Assembly (NCBI GenBank): GCA_034434335.1
Contig: DAOTZS010000275.1
Span: 1-10,230 of the forward strand
Source: DAOTZS01 sp034434335
GTDB taxonomy: Bacteria; Chloroflexota; Anaerolineae; CG2-30-64-16
DNA length: 10,230 nt
Reading direction: 5' to 3'
Of the stretch, positions 1-7,386 are shown in pieces (the first letter of the stretch is position 1; the number at the start of each line of letters is the position of its first letter). The notes beneath the pieces are model-generated. The model saw only the letters and a program-made list of their open reading frames with translations, had not been told where the DNA came from and ran no database searches. Position numbers and translations under genes: made by a program.

Positions 1-98
1 TGAGCCTCGCTCCACACCTGGCGCATCTCCGGCGACCCATAGCGCCAGGTGAAAGGCGAGAGGTAGGTTTCATGGGAGAAGAGGAGGTCATCGGTCAT
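1..98 (-). CDS. purB: Adenylosuccinate lyase, N-terminal 32 codons only (runs off left edge)
   Basis: Reading leftward from an ATG at 98-96, the frame stays open to the window edge. It gives a 32-residue start that includes SPFTWRYGSPEMRQVWSE, which matches the usual N-terminus of adenylosuccinate lyase (consensus SPFSWRYGSxEMRxIW). The enzyme splits adenylosuccinate to AMP plus fumarate, and SAICAR to AICAR plus fumarate, so it works directly after PurA. The ATG overlaps the purA TGA stop as ATGA, a 4-bp overlap typical of translational coupling, and there is only a weak purine-rich stretch upstream as a ribosome binding site. The catalytic residues lie outside the window, so the call rests on the N-terminal motif and the neighbouring purA. 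Confidence 0.88.
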   Translation of the reverse strand, partial: MTDDLLFSHETYLSPFTWRYGSPEMRQVWSEA

Positions 99-1363
99 AG
101 CACAATCAACTGCTCTCGTTCTGGTCCGACAGAGATATATTGCAGGGGTGCCCCCGCCAGTTCTGCAATGCGGCGCAGGTAGGCTTGCGCGGCCTCGGGC
201 AGATCGTCCCACGTGCGGGCGTGACGTGTGGACTCCTTCCACCCCGGCCAGCTCTCATAAACCGGCTGCACCTGCTCCAGGACAGGGGTGTCGGGCATAC
301 GGTCGAGCACAGTGCCGTCGGGCAGGCGGTAGCCGATACAGATCTTGAGCTCGGGCAGGCCATCCAGCACGTCGAGCTTGGTGACCGCCAGGCTGGTGAA
401 GCCATTCAGCCAGGCAGCGTGCCTGATGGCCACCCCATCGAACCAGCCGCACCGTCGCGGTCGGCCGGTGGTGGCCCCATATTCCTGGCCCACCACGCGC
501 AGCCGTTCACCCACTTCATCGCGCAGTTCGGTGGGCAGGGGGCCAGCGCCAACGGCCGTCGTATAGGCTTTGACCACCCCCACCACCCGGGTGATGGCCG
601 TAGGCGGCAACCCTGCTCCAGCACAGGCAGCGCCAGCCAAGGGGTGCGAAGAAGTGACATAAGGATAAGTCCCCCAATCCAGATCGCGCATAGCGCCGAG
701 CTGCCCTTCCAGCAGGATATGTTGGCCGGCTCGTAGCGCCCTCTGGATCAGCGGCAAGGTGTCCACGATGCGCGGGGCCAGCTCGCGACCCCATGCTAAC
801 GCCTGCTCCAGGAGCGGCTCCAGTTCCAGCGGGGGCTGGCCAAAGTGTTGCAGGAACAGGTTTTTGTGGGGCAGGGTCAGGGCCAGGCGCTGGCGCAGGT
901 AATCTGGTCGGGTCAGGTCGCCCAGGCGGATCCCGGCACGGGCAGCCTTATCGGCATAGGCGGGCCCGATCCCTCGCCGCGTCGTGCCGAGCTGCGCGCC
1001 CCCGCGCGCGGCTTCTTCCAGTCCATCGAGCAGGCGGTGATATGGGAGCACCACTTGAGCCCGCTCGGAGAGCCACAGGTTGTCCAGCCTGACCCCCGCC
1101 GCGGCCAGCTCCCGCATCTCCGTCAACAGGGTCTCAGGGTTGACTACGCAGCCCGTGCCTACGATGCAGCAGGTGTGCGGGATGAAGATCCCTGAGGGCA
1201 CCAGGTGGAGACGGAAGGTGCCGAATCGGTTGACGACGGTGTGGCCGGCGTTATCGCCGCCCTGGAAACGGATCACCATATCCGCTGACTGGGCCAGGTA
1301 GTCAATAATGCGTCCCTTGCCCTCGTCGCCCCACTGGGCACCCACCACTGCTGTTACACTCAT
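95..1363 (-). CDS. purA: Adenylosuccinate synthetase
   Basis: This 422-residue protein has the usual family length. It converts IMP, aspartate and GTP to adenylosuccinate, the first committed step to AMP, in the cytosol. Visible motifs are the phosphate loop WGDEGKGR (11-18) with the catalytic Asp13, NAGHT with His41 (38-42), GTTRRGIGPAY (126-136), DLDWGTYPYVTSS (227-239), TTGRPRRCGWFD (298-309) and the guanine-binding TKLDVLDG (328-335). An AAAGG ribosome binding site lies 7 nt before the ATG. The gene starts 16 bp after purQ and its stop overlaps the purB start. One oddity is that the segment usually reading EGAQG is EGQLG (219-223), so the IMP-contacting glutamine known as Gln224 in E. coli is Leu222 here. 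The product is nevertheless clearly PurA, because the catalytic Asp and His are kept, unlike in PurZ-type relatives. Confidence 0.97.
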   Translation of the reverse strand: MSVTAVVGAQWGDEGKGRIIDYLAQSADMVIRFQGGDNAGHTVVNRFGTFRLHLVPSGIFIPHTCCIVGTGCVVNPETLLTEMRELAAAGVRLDNLWLSERAQVVLPYHRLLDGLEEAARGGAQLGTTRRGIGPAYADKAARAGIRLGDLTRPDYLRQRLALTLPHKNLFLQHFGQPPLELEPLLEQALAWGRELAPRIVDTLPLIQRALRAGQHILLEGQLGAMRDLDWGTYPYVTSSHPLAGAACAGAGLPPTAITRVVGVVKAYTTAVGAGPLPTELRDEVGERLRVVGQEYGATTGRPRRCGWFDGVAIRHAAWLNGFTSLAVTKLDVLDGLPELKICIGYRLPDGTVLDRMPDTPVLEQVQPVYESWPGWKESTRHARTWDDLPEAAQAYLRRIAELAGAPLQYISVGPEREQLIVL

Positions 1364-1379
1364 CGGTTAGCCTTTCGTA

Positions 1380-2186
1380 TTACAACTCAGCAGCATGGCG
1401 CACGCCGTTGCGGAAGATTGGCAGCCCCAGCAGGCCGCGCTCACCCCGGTGGTAGCGCGGGTGCTGTTCAGGGATGATGTGGTCCTCGGGATGGGGCATC
1501 AGGCCGAGCACGTTGCCGGCAGGATTGCACAGGCCGGCGATGTGGTTCTGGGAGCCGTTCGGGTTCCAGGGGTATCCTGCTGGCCGGCCATCGGGGCCCA
1601 CGTAGCGCAGCGCAGGCAAGCCGGCGCGCTCCAGCTCAGCCAAAGTCTCGCCGTCGCGGGCCACGAATTTCCCCTCAGCGTGGGCCACCGGACAGTAAAT
1701 CAGTTCGTCCAGGCCCCTGGTGAACAGGCAGGGGCTGCGCGGGTTTGGCTGCAGGTAAACCCAGCGGCACTCGAAGCGCGCCGAGTCATTGCGGGCCAGG
1801 GTGACAGGCTGGGAAAGCAGAGGTTTCTCGGCTGCCATCCCGCTGCCAGCCTGGCTCCCGGGCAAAATGCTGGCTTTGACCAGCGCCTGGAACCCGTTGC
1901 AGATGCCCAACACAGGCTTTCCTTCTGCCACAAACGCGGCCAGCTCCTCTGCCAACCGGTAGCGCAAGGTCACAGCCCATACCTTGCCAGCCCCCAGGTC
2001 GTCTCCGTAGGAGAAGCCGCCCGGCAAAACCAGCATCTGGAATTCGGCCAGCCGGCGTGCGCCGCTGATGAGCTGGTTGATGTGGACGATCTCCGGCTGG
2101 CCACCGGCCAGCTCGCAGGCCCACGCAGCCTCCCGATCACGGTTCGTCCCACTCGCGTGCAGGATCAGGACCCGCGGTTTGCCCAT
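1380..2186 (-). CDS. purQ: FGAM synthase, glutaminase subunit PurQ
   Basis: This class I glutamine amidotransferase subunit hydrolyses glutamine and passes ammonia to PurL for conversion of FGAR to FGAM. The chain shows GGFSYGDDLGAG (56-67), the nucleophile elbow GICNGFQ with Cys96 (94-100), CPVAHAEGKF (165-174), NPNGSQNHIAGLCNP (208-222) and the His-Glu pair in PHPED (His232, Glu234), so the catalytic triad is complete. At 268 residues it is longer than the Bacillus-type protein of about 227 and closer to the longer PurQ forms. It starts 8 bp after the purL stop, with AGGAG overlapping that stop codon at 5-nt spacing, which indicates coupled translation of the two subunits. I see no truncation or frameshift. 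Confidence 0.96.
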   Translation of the reverse strand: MGKPRVLILHASGTNRDREAAWACELAGGQPEIVHINQLISGARRLAEFQMLVLPGGFSYGDDLGAGKVWAVTLRYRLAEELAAFVAEGKPVLGICNGFQALVKASILPGSQAGSGMAAEKPLLSQPVTLARNDSARFECRWVYLQPNPRSPCLFTRGLDELIYCPVAHAEGKFVARDGETLAELERAGLPALRYVGPDGRPAGYPWNPNGSQNHIAGLCNPAGNVLGLMPHPEDHIIPEQHPRYHRGERGLLGLPIFRNGVRHAAEL

Positions 2187-2194
2187 CCCTTCTC

Positions 2195-5155
2195 CTACTG
2201 TATGTGCCCGCGCCAGGCCTGCTCGATGGCGGCCAGAGGGGCCTCAAGGACGAGGTTGCCACCCAGGCCCAGCAGCCACACATATTGTTCAGCCGTGACA
2301 AACCCAACCCGGGCCAGCGGCAGCCCTGAGAACAGGGCCTCGAAGGGAGCCACGTCTTCCGGCGCCACCTCTACCACCATCCGGCCCAGTGACTCGCTGA
2401 ATGCCGCCACATTATCACACAGCACGTCACCGGCGCGGGGCAGATCAGCCAAACGCACTACCGCACCACATCCCCCAGCCAGCGCCATTTCGGCCAGCGC
2501 CACTGCCAGCCCCCCTTCTGAGCAATCGTGACAGGCCCGTACCAGCCCCTGCCTCATGGCCTGGTGCAAAGCACGGTAGCAGGCCATGGCCTGGCCCGTC
2601 GGCTGGGGCACCGTGCCTGCCCCAGGCACGTCCACTGGGCCATATGTCCGTTCATAGCTGGAGCCACCCAGCTCCGCGCGCGTGACACCGACGACATACA
2701 ACAAGTTTCCCGGAGATTTCAGGTCCATGGTTACGCTGTGCCGCACATCGGGCACGATTCCCACTGCTGAGATCAGCAGGGTGCCTGGGATGGCACGCCT
2801 TGTCCCATCCTGGCCCATGTACTCGTTGTTCAGGCTATCTTTCCCTGAGATAAAGGGCGTCCCGTAAGCAATGGCCGCGTCATGGCATCCCAGGGCACAG
2901 CGCACCAGCCCACCCAGGCGGTCGGGCAGGTTCGGGTTGCCCCAACAGAAGTTATCCAGCAAAGCAATATAGTCAGGGTCGGCGCCCACGGCCACGCAGT
3001 TGCGCACTGCCTCGTCCACCGCTGCCCAGGCCATGGCATAAGGATCGTACAGGCCATAGTGGGGGTTGATGCCGCAGGCCAGGGCTACACCCCGATGCGT
3101 CGCGCGCTCTCCCCCGTCCTCGGCCATGTGGTCCCCTGTAACAAAGGCCAGGTCCAACACCGCGGCATCGGAAGGCCCGGCATTGTTGCGGCCCACAAAC
3201 GGTTTGACTACCGTTGCGGCCTGCACTTCGTGGTCATAGCGCCGGACGACATCCTCCTTGCTGCGCGTCTCGGGCAAGGCAAGAAGCGTTAGCAGGGCTT
3301 CGGCCAAGTCGGGCGCTGGCTGGCCCGCGCGGGGGGAGCAGGGTGCCTGCCATACAGCTCGCAGATGCCGACGGGGGATGCCATGGTGGAGGAAATCGCA
3401 GTCCAGCTCGCCCACGACGCGTTGGCCATAGCGCAGAGTCAGCCGGCCATCCCCTGTGAAGTGGCCCAGCACAGTAGCCTCAACGTCCCATCCCTGGCAG
3501 ATCTCCTGCAAGCGGGGCCAGTTCTCCGCCGGCACCGCCAGCACCATGCGCTCCTGGGCCTCGCTGAGCCAGATCTCCCATGGTTGTAACCCCGCATATT
3601 TCAGAGGGACGCGGTCGAGATATACCTCGGCACCCAGCTCGGAGGCCATCTCGCCCACCGCAGATGACAGGCCACCCCCGCCGCAGTCGGTGATGGCGTG
3701 GTACAGCCCCTCATCGCGGGCTGCCATGACAGCTTCCAGGAGCTTCTTCTCATTGATCGGGTGGCCGATCTGGACAGCACTGCCCGCCACCTGCTCGGTC
3801 TGATGGTCCATCTCCATGGAAGAGAAGGTCGCCCCGCGCAGGCCATCTCGCCCAGTCCGGCCACCGAGCACCACTATCAGGTCACCCGCCTGGGGAGCGC
3901 GACGGTGGGCCCCTCTTGGCACCAGGCCCAGGCAACCACAAAAGACGAGAGGGTTGGCGGTGTACCCCGGGTCGTAGAGGATGGCACCGTTGACCGTGGG
4001 GATGCCCATCTTATTGCCGTAGTCTTCGATGCCGGCCGTGACCCCCTCAGCGATGCGCCGGGGATGGAGCACTCCGGCCGGCAGCGAAGAGAAGGGCAGG
4101 TCGGGCGGGCCAAAGCACAGGACATCGGTATTGGCGATGGGCCAGGCGCTCACACCTATGATGTCGCGGATCACCCCACCCACGCCGGTGTTGGCTCCCC
4201 CGAACGGTTCCAGCGCGGAGGGGTGGTTGTGCGTCTCCACTTTGAAAGCCAGGTCGAAGTGTCCATTGAAGGCGATGATGCCGGCATTGTCCACGAAAGC
4301 CGAACGCAGCCACGGTTTGCCGACTTTCTCAGTAGCGGCCATCAGGCATGTCTTGAGCAGGCTCTCTATCTGGCGCTCGCTGCCCGGGATGGGCCTGCCC
4401 TCTGCGTCCACTTCGATATAGTTGATCGTGGCCCGGAAGGTCTTGTGCACACAGTGCTCGGACCAGGTCTGCGCCAACATTTCGAGCTCGACATCGGTGG
4501 GCTCGCGGCCTTGCCGGCGGTAGTAGGCCTGGATGGCCTGCATCTCAGCCAGCTCCAGGGAGAGGCGCCGCGTCCGGCTGAGCGCCTCCAGCTCCTGGTC
4601 TCCGGCTCCAGTGAGCGGGATGACCGCCACGGTCTCGTCTACCGCCTGCACAGGCAGGAAGGGAGGAGCCAGGAACTGGTTCACACTATAGCTCTGGATT
4701 ACCGTGTTGACCAGCAAGTCCTCGGCAAGACGATGGATGGCGGCATCGGTCAGGTGGCCCTGGATTTCGTAACGCCGGCCGGTGGCAGCCCTGGCCAGTC
4801 CTGCCACGCCGATCAGGCGTGCGCCTTGCAAAAGGCTTTCGGCCACGCTATCGGTCACGCCAGGCAACAGGGTGACCTCGATGAAGGGAGCATGTGGGGC
4901 AGGGTGGGCTGGCTGCCTCTCCGATGAGGGCGGCCAGGGCACGACGTTGGCAACCTCAGCCACGGGATCGTGCAGCAGGGTATCGGCCAGGTGGCACACG
5001 GCTGCTTCGTCCAGGGCACCCTCCAGAAAGTAAAGGTCATAAACTACTACGGACTGAAGGCCCTCTATCCCCAGAGCGGCTGCCTGACGCAGGATGCTCT
5101 CCCCGCGGCCATCGCGGAGGCCGGGCCTGGTGGTAACCTCGACACGGTAGATCAT
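2195..5155 (-). CDS. purL: FGAM synthase PurL with two N-terminal PurS-like domains
   Basis: This ATP-dependent subunit converts FGAR to FGAM using ammonia from PurQ. The 986-residue chain is about 250 longer than a typical small PurL. Residues 1-72 (MIYRVEVTTRPGLRDGRG onward) and about 90-160 (FIEVTLLPGVTDSVAESL onward) each resemble PurS. The catalytic part follows: WSEHC (231-235), KVETHNHPSALEPFGGANTG (305-324), DCGGGGLSSAVGE (490-502), GKDSLNNEY (771-779) and HDCSEGGLAVALAEMA (876-891). In large E. coli-type PurL the N-terminal region is structurally like a PurS dimer, so this protein looks like that enzyme without its glutaminase domain, which is supplied by purQ immediately downstream. 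It begins 30 bp after guaB with no strong ribosome binding site. The start is chosen because it coincides with the PurS N-terminus. The PurL assignment is near certain and the tandem PurS reading is likely. Confidence 0.96.
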   Translation of the reverse strand: MIYRVEVTTRPGLRDGRGESILRQAAALGIEGLQSVVVYDLYFLEGALDEAAVCHLADTLLHDPVAEVANVVPWPPSSERQPAHPAPHAPFIEVTLLPGVTDSVAESLLQGARLIGVAGLARAATGRRYEIQGHLTDAAIHRLAEDLLVNTVIQSYSVNQFLAPPFLPVQAVDETVAVIPLTGAGDQELEALSRTRRLSLELAEMQAIQAYYRRQGREPTDVELEMLAQTWSEHCVHKTFRATINYIEVDAEGRPIPGSERQIESLLKTCLMAATEKVGKPWLRSAFVDNAGIIAFNGHFDLAFKVETHNHPSALEPFGGANTGVGGVIRDIIGVSAWPIANTDVLCFGPPDLPFSSLPAGVLHPRRIAEGVTAGIEDYGNKMGIPTVNGAILYDPGYTANPLVFCGCLGLVPRGAHRRAPQAGDLIVVLGGRTGRDGLRGATFSSMEMDHQTEQVAGSAVQIGHPINEKKLLEAVMAARDEGLYHAITDCGGGGLSSAVGEMASELGAEVYLDRVPLKYAGLQPWEIWLSEAQERMVLAVPAENWPRLQEICQGWDVEATVLGHFTGDGRLTLRYGQRVVGELDCDFLHHGIPRRHLRAVWQAPCSPRAGQPAPDLAEALLTLLALPETRSKEDVVRRYDHEVQAATVVKPFVGRNNAGPSDAAVLDLAFVTGDHMAEDGGERATHRGVALACGINPHYGLYDPYAMAWAAVDEAVRNCVAVGADPDYIALLDNFCWGNPNLPDRLGGLVRCALGCHDAAIAYGTPFISGKDSLNNEYMGQDGTRRAIPGTLLISAVGIVPDVRHSVTMDLKSPGNLLYVVGVTRAELGGSSYERTYGPVDVPGAGTVPQPTGQAMACYRALHQAMRQGLVRACHDCSEGGLAVALAEMALAGGCGAVVRLADLPRAGDVLCDNVAAFSESLGRMVVEVAPEDVAPFEALFSGLPLARVGFVTAEQYVWLLGLGGNLVLEAPLAAIEQAWRGHIQ

Positions 5156-5185
5156 CGGCGGGATTCGAACAAGCGGGTGACGCCA

Positions 5186-6661
5186 TCACCGGGGCGGCAC
5201 TTGATAGTTAGGCGCCTCTTTGGTGATGAAAACGCTGTGAGGATGACTTTCGATCAATCCGGCGTTGGTGATGCGGACGAAGCGCGCCTTCTGCTGTAGC
5301 TCTTGCAGATTAGCGGCCCCAACATACCCCATCCCCGCGCGCAGGCCGCCCATCAGTTGGTACATGTAGTCGGCCAGCATGCCTTTGTAGGGCACCTGGC
5401 CTTCGATCCCTTCCGGCACCAGCTTGCCATCGCTGGCGCCCTCGGCCGAGGCGTAGCGGTCACTGGCACGGCCCTTCATGGCCCCCAGCGAGCCCATGCC
5501 GCGATACTCTTTGAACCGCCGGCCCTCGTAGATCACGACCTCGCCCGGGGCCTCCTCAAGCCCGGCCAGGAGCGAGCCAAGCATCACCGCGTCCGCGCCG
5601 GCGGCCAACGCCTTGACGATATCTCCGGAATACTTGATCCCGCCGTCGGCGACGATGGGAATGCCACGGCGATGGGCGGCCATGGCGCATTCGGCGATGG
5701 CGGTCAGTTGAGGCACGCCCGCGCCCGCCACCACCCGCGTGGTGCAGATCGAGCCGGCACCCACACCGACCTTGACCACATCTGCCCCTGCCTCGATTAG
5801 CGCCAGCGTGCCCTCAGCGGTGACGACATTGCCGGCCAGGACAGGCAGCTCAGGGGCCATGGTTTTGATGCGCCGGATGGCCTGCAGCACGCGCAGGGAG
5901 TGGCCATGGGCCGTGTCCACGGCGACGGCATCCACGCCGGCGGCCAGGAGCAGTTCCAGCCGCGTCTCGAGATCCGGCCCTACCCCAACGGCCGCGGCGA
6001 CGAGGAGCCTGCCCCGCGCGTCGCTGGCCGCGTTGGGGAAGTCCTGCTTCTTCAGGATGTCTTTGTACGTGATAAGCCCGCGCAGATGAAAATGCTCATC
6101 TACCAGAGGCAGCTTTTCGATGCGGTACCGGTGCAGAATCGCTTTCGCTTCCTCCAGCGAGGTGCCCAGGGGTGCGGTGATCAGGTTCTGCGTGGTCATG
6201 TACTGGCGCACCGGCGCATCGGGTTCGGTGGCAAAGCGGATGTCGCGGTTGGTGAGGATGCCCACCAGCCGTCCCCCTTCGGTGATAGGGACACCGGAGA
6301 TGTGATAGCGCGACATGATCGCCTCAGCCTCGGCCAGGGTGGCATCGGGGCCCAGGGTGATGGGGTCCACGATCATGCCCGATTCCGAGCGTTTGACCTT
6401 GTCCACCTCGGCGGCCTGCTCCTCTGGGCTGAGGTTGCGATGGATGACGCCCAGCCCTCCCTGGCGGGCCAGGGCAATTGCCAGCCGCGCTTCGGTGACG
6501 GTGTCCATAGCAGCCGAGAGGACCGGGATGTTCAGCCTGAGCCTGTCGTGCAGGCGCGTGCGCAGGTCCACTTCCGCAGGCAAGACAGCAGCATAGCCTG
6601 GCACCAACAGCACATCATCGAACGTCAATGCCTCGGCCCCGCACAGGTCAACGAAGTGCAT
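5186..6661 (-). CDS. guaB: IMP dehydrogenase
   Basis: It oxidises IMP to XMP with NAD+, the rate-limiting step to GMP. The 491-residue product opens with the family signature ALTFDDVLLVPGYA (11-24). Two CBS domains occupy about 95-205 and interrupt the barrel. The active-site loop GVGAGSICTTR (299-309) holds Cys306, followed by VADGGIKYSGDIVKA (337-351), GSLLAG (362-367), the Arg402-Tyr403 pair of the mobile flap region and EGQVPYKG (420-427). The frame is open upstream to an ATG at 6760, but I chose the ATG at 6661. It has AGGAGG at 6-nt spacing, gives the canonical IMPDH N-terminus and the normal length, and the extra 33 residues do not resemble the family. It is the first gene of the operon and sits behind a promoter and a terminator-like leader hairpin. 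Confidence 0.97.
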   Translation of the reverse strand: MHFVDLCGAEALTFDDVLLVPGYAAVLPAEVDLRTRLHDRLRLNIPVLSAAMDTVTEARLAIALARQGGLGVIHRNLSPEEQAAEVDKVKRSESGMIVDPITLGPDATLAEAEAIMSRYHISGVPITEGGRLVGILTNRDIRFATEPDAPVRQYMTTQNLITAPLGTSLEEAKAILHRYRIEKLPLVDEHFHLRGLITYKDILKKQDFPNAASDARGRLLVAAAVGVGPDLETRLELLLAAGVDAVAVDTAHGHSLRVLQAIRRIKTMAPELPVLAGNVVTAEGTLALIEAGADVVKVGVGAGSICTTRVVAGAGVPQLTAIAECAMAAHRRGIPIVADGGIKYSGDIVKALAAGADAVMLGSLLAGLEEAPGEVVIYEGRRFKEYRGMGSLGAMKGRASDRYASAEGASDGKLVPEGIEGQVPYKGMLADYMYQLMGGLRAGMGYVGAANLQELQQKARFVRITNAGLIESHPHSVFITKEAPNYQVPPR

Positions 6662-6667
6662 GGCCCC

Positions 6668-6673
6668 CCTCCT
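6668..6673 (-). promoter_or_regulatory. guaB ribosome binding site (AGGAGG)
   Basis: A full-consensus AGGAGG on the minus strand ends 6 nt before the ATG at 6661. It decides the guaB start in favour of this ATG over the upstream in-frame ATG at 6760. Confidence 0.85.
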
Positions 6674-6687
6674 GACGAACAGTTGCC

Positions 6688-6734
6688 AAAAACATAAAGC
6701 CCTACCCTTGAAGCTTCCCAGCCTGGGGTAGGGC
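6688..6734 (-). terminator. Terminator-like hairpin in the guaB leader (possible attenuator)
   Basis: On the minus strand GCCCTACCC (6734-6726) pairs perfectly over 9 bp with GGGTAGGGC (6707-6699) across an 18-nt loop that contains the palindrome GAAGCTTC. The T-rich run TTTATGTTTTT (6698-6688) follows immediately. It lies inside the predicted leader transcript, after the promoter and before the guaB ribosome binding site, which is where a transcription attenuator would be. A short hairpin GGCG-CTGG-CGCC just upstream shares bases with the first arm and could compete with it. The stem and T-run are seen directly. The regulatory role is inference, and the 18-nt loop and interrupted T-run make the terminator weaker than a textbook one. 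Confidence 0.55.
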
Positions 6735-6765
6735 GCCAGCGCCTGAGTTTGGTCATCCATGTGAA

Positions 6766-6794
6766 ATTATAGCATGGCCGAGATGGCCAGACAA
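6766..6794 (-). promoter_or_regulatory. Predicted sigma-70-type promoter of the guaB-purLQAB operon
   Basis: On the minus strand TTGTCT (6794-6789, 4 of 6 to TTGACA) and a perfect TATAAT (6771-6766) are separated by exactly 17 nt. Transcription should begin near 6760-6758, giving a leader of about 98 nt before guaB. The expected start nearly coincides with an in-frame ATG at 6760. Confidence 0.75.
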
Positions 6795-6855
6795 AACTCT
6801 CTGGGGTAACTATTCAGGCCGATTGAAATCGTCCATCCTGGACACTTCACTTCGC

Positions 6856-6891
6856 GGCGGGTGGGGCGATCCGCTGGATTGCCCCACCGCC
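6856..6891. repeat. Imperfect inverted repeat (16-bp hairpin)
   Basis: Arms 6856-6872 and 6876-6891 pair over 16 bp with one bulged G and one G-T wobble around a 3-nt GCT loop. No T-run follows on either strand, so it is not an intrinsic terminator. It lies between the operon promoter and repeat element A and may be a remnant of another palindromic repeat. I see no second copy in the window. Confidence 0.6.
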
Positions 6892-6905
6892 GAGACCCTT
6901 CATTT

Positions 6906-7289
6906 ACAGGAGTTACGCACTTTAGGGCGTATCGCCCCATCCCCCTGCCCCCTTCCCCGCAGGGCGGGGAAGGGGGATCGGGATAAGGGTATTCTGGGCG
7001 GCTTCGCGGGATGGTTCAAAATCGGTTAACACTTTCTGCCCCTCGGACCTTCACTGCCCCTCACCCCCCTTGTCCCCCCCTCTCCCCCTCGGGGCCGAGC
7101 CCTCGGGGCGTGGCCCTTGGCCTGCGGCCAGGGGGGAGGGGGCAGGGGGAAGGGTGAGGGCCCTGGGCTGCAATTTTAATGACCGCAAAAAGTGTAAACC
7201 AATTTTCTCGGTGAATTGAACCATCGCCCCCGATTGAGGGCGGAGCTAGAGGGTGGGGGTACAGCGTAGTGCAACTGCATAACTGCTGT
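6906..7289 (+). mobile_element. Palindromic MITE-like element A, interrupted by another element
   Basis: The left end ACAGGAGTTACGC (6906-6918) is matched by an inverted right end ending at 7289 (11 of 13 bases). Flanking CATTT (6901-6905) and CATCT (7290-7294) look like a slightly decayed 5-bp target duplication. The left arm contains a perfect 13-bp hairpin (6948-6960 with 6964-6976, loop AGG) and the first arm of the family's central hairpin (about 6985-7004), which is then cut off by the nested element at 7010-7225. The right end carries the family signature TACAGCGTAGTGCAACTGC. It has no coding capacity, so it would need a transposase supplied from elsewhere. Orientation is given as LE (the GGGCGTATCG side) to RE. 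Confidence 0.8.
7010..7225. mobile_element. Second-family palindromic element nested inside element A
   Basis: The ends GATGGTTCAA (7010-7019) and TTGAACCATC (7216-7225) are perfect 10-bp inverted repeats. The similarity continues inward as AATCGGTTAACACTTT on the left against AATTGGTTTACACTTT on the right (reverse complement), offset by a 12-14 nt indel. Further in, C-rich and G-rich arms (CCCTCACC about 7053-7060, GGGTGAGGG about 7153-7161) can fold over a GC-rich core. The end sequences differ from those of elements A, B and C. It breaks the central hairpin of element A, whose second hairpin arm is missing. I could not identify a target duplication, so whether it arrived by transposition or recombination is open. 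Confidence 0.65.
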
Positions 7290-7306
7290 CATCTATGCAT
7301 CATGAG

Positions 7307-7330
7307 AGAGGTCGGCCTTCGCCGACCTCT
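7307..7330. repeat. Perfect 10-bp inverted repeat (hairpin)
   Basis: AGAGGTCGGC (7307-7316) and GCCGACCTCT (7321-7330) pair perfectly around a CTTC loop. There is no T-run on either side. It sits 12 nt beyond the target-site copy at the right end of element A and is upstream of the predicted hppA promoter, so it should not lie in the hppA transcript. Confidence 0.7.
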
Positions 7331-7347
7331 GGCCGCAGGCCCAAGAA

Positions 7348-7386
7348 GGTGACCCCCAGTCACCGGTGAAAGTTACCTCTCCAGGT
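7348..7386. repeat. Cluster of overlapping short palindromes
   Basis: GGTGAC-CCCCA-GTCACC (7348-7364) overlaps the 10-bp palindrome TCACCGGTGA (7360-7369), and ACCT-CTCC-AGGT follows (7375-7386). The stretch from 7295 to 7421 otherwise shows no gene. The clustering suggests a decayed repeat or a regulatory region upstream of the promoter at 7422. I cannot say which. Confidence 0.4.

Noticed and set aside
5156..5186. A tRNA-like T-arm (TTCGAATC followed by CCGCC on the minus strand) in the guaB-purL gap.
   Set aside because: The flanking 5-nt arms do not pair properly, the acceptor end does not follow, and the expected tRNA body would lie in the guaB 3' end. It is a chance match.
6662..6760. 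A purine riboswitch in the guaB leader.
   Set aside because: There is no three-helix junction with the conserved core and loop-loop contacts, and the leader is largely occupied by the terminator-like hairpin.
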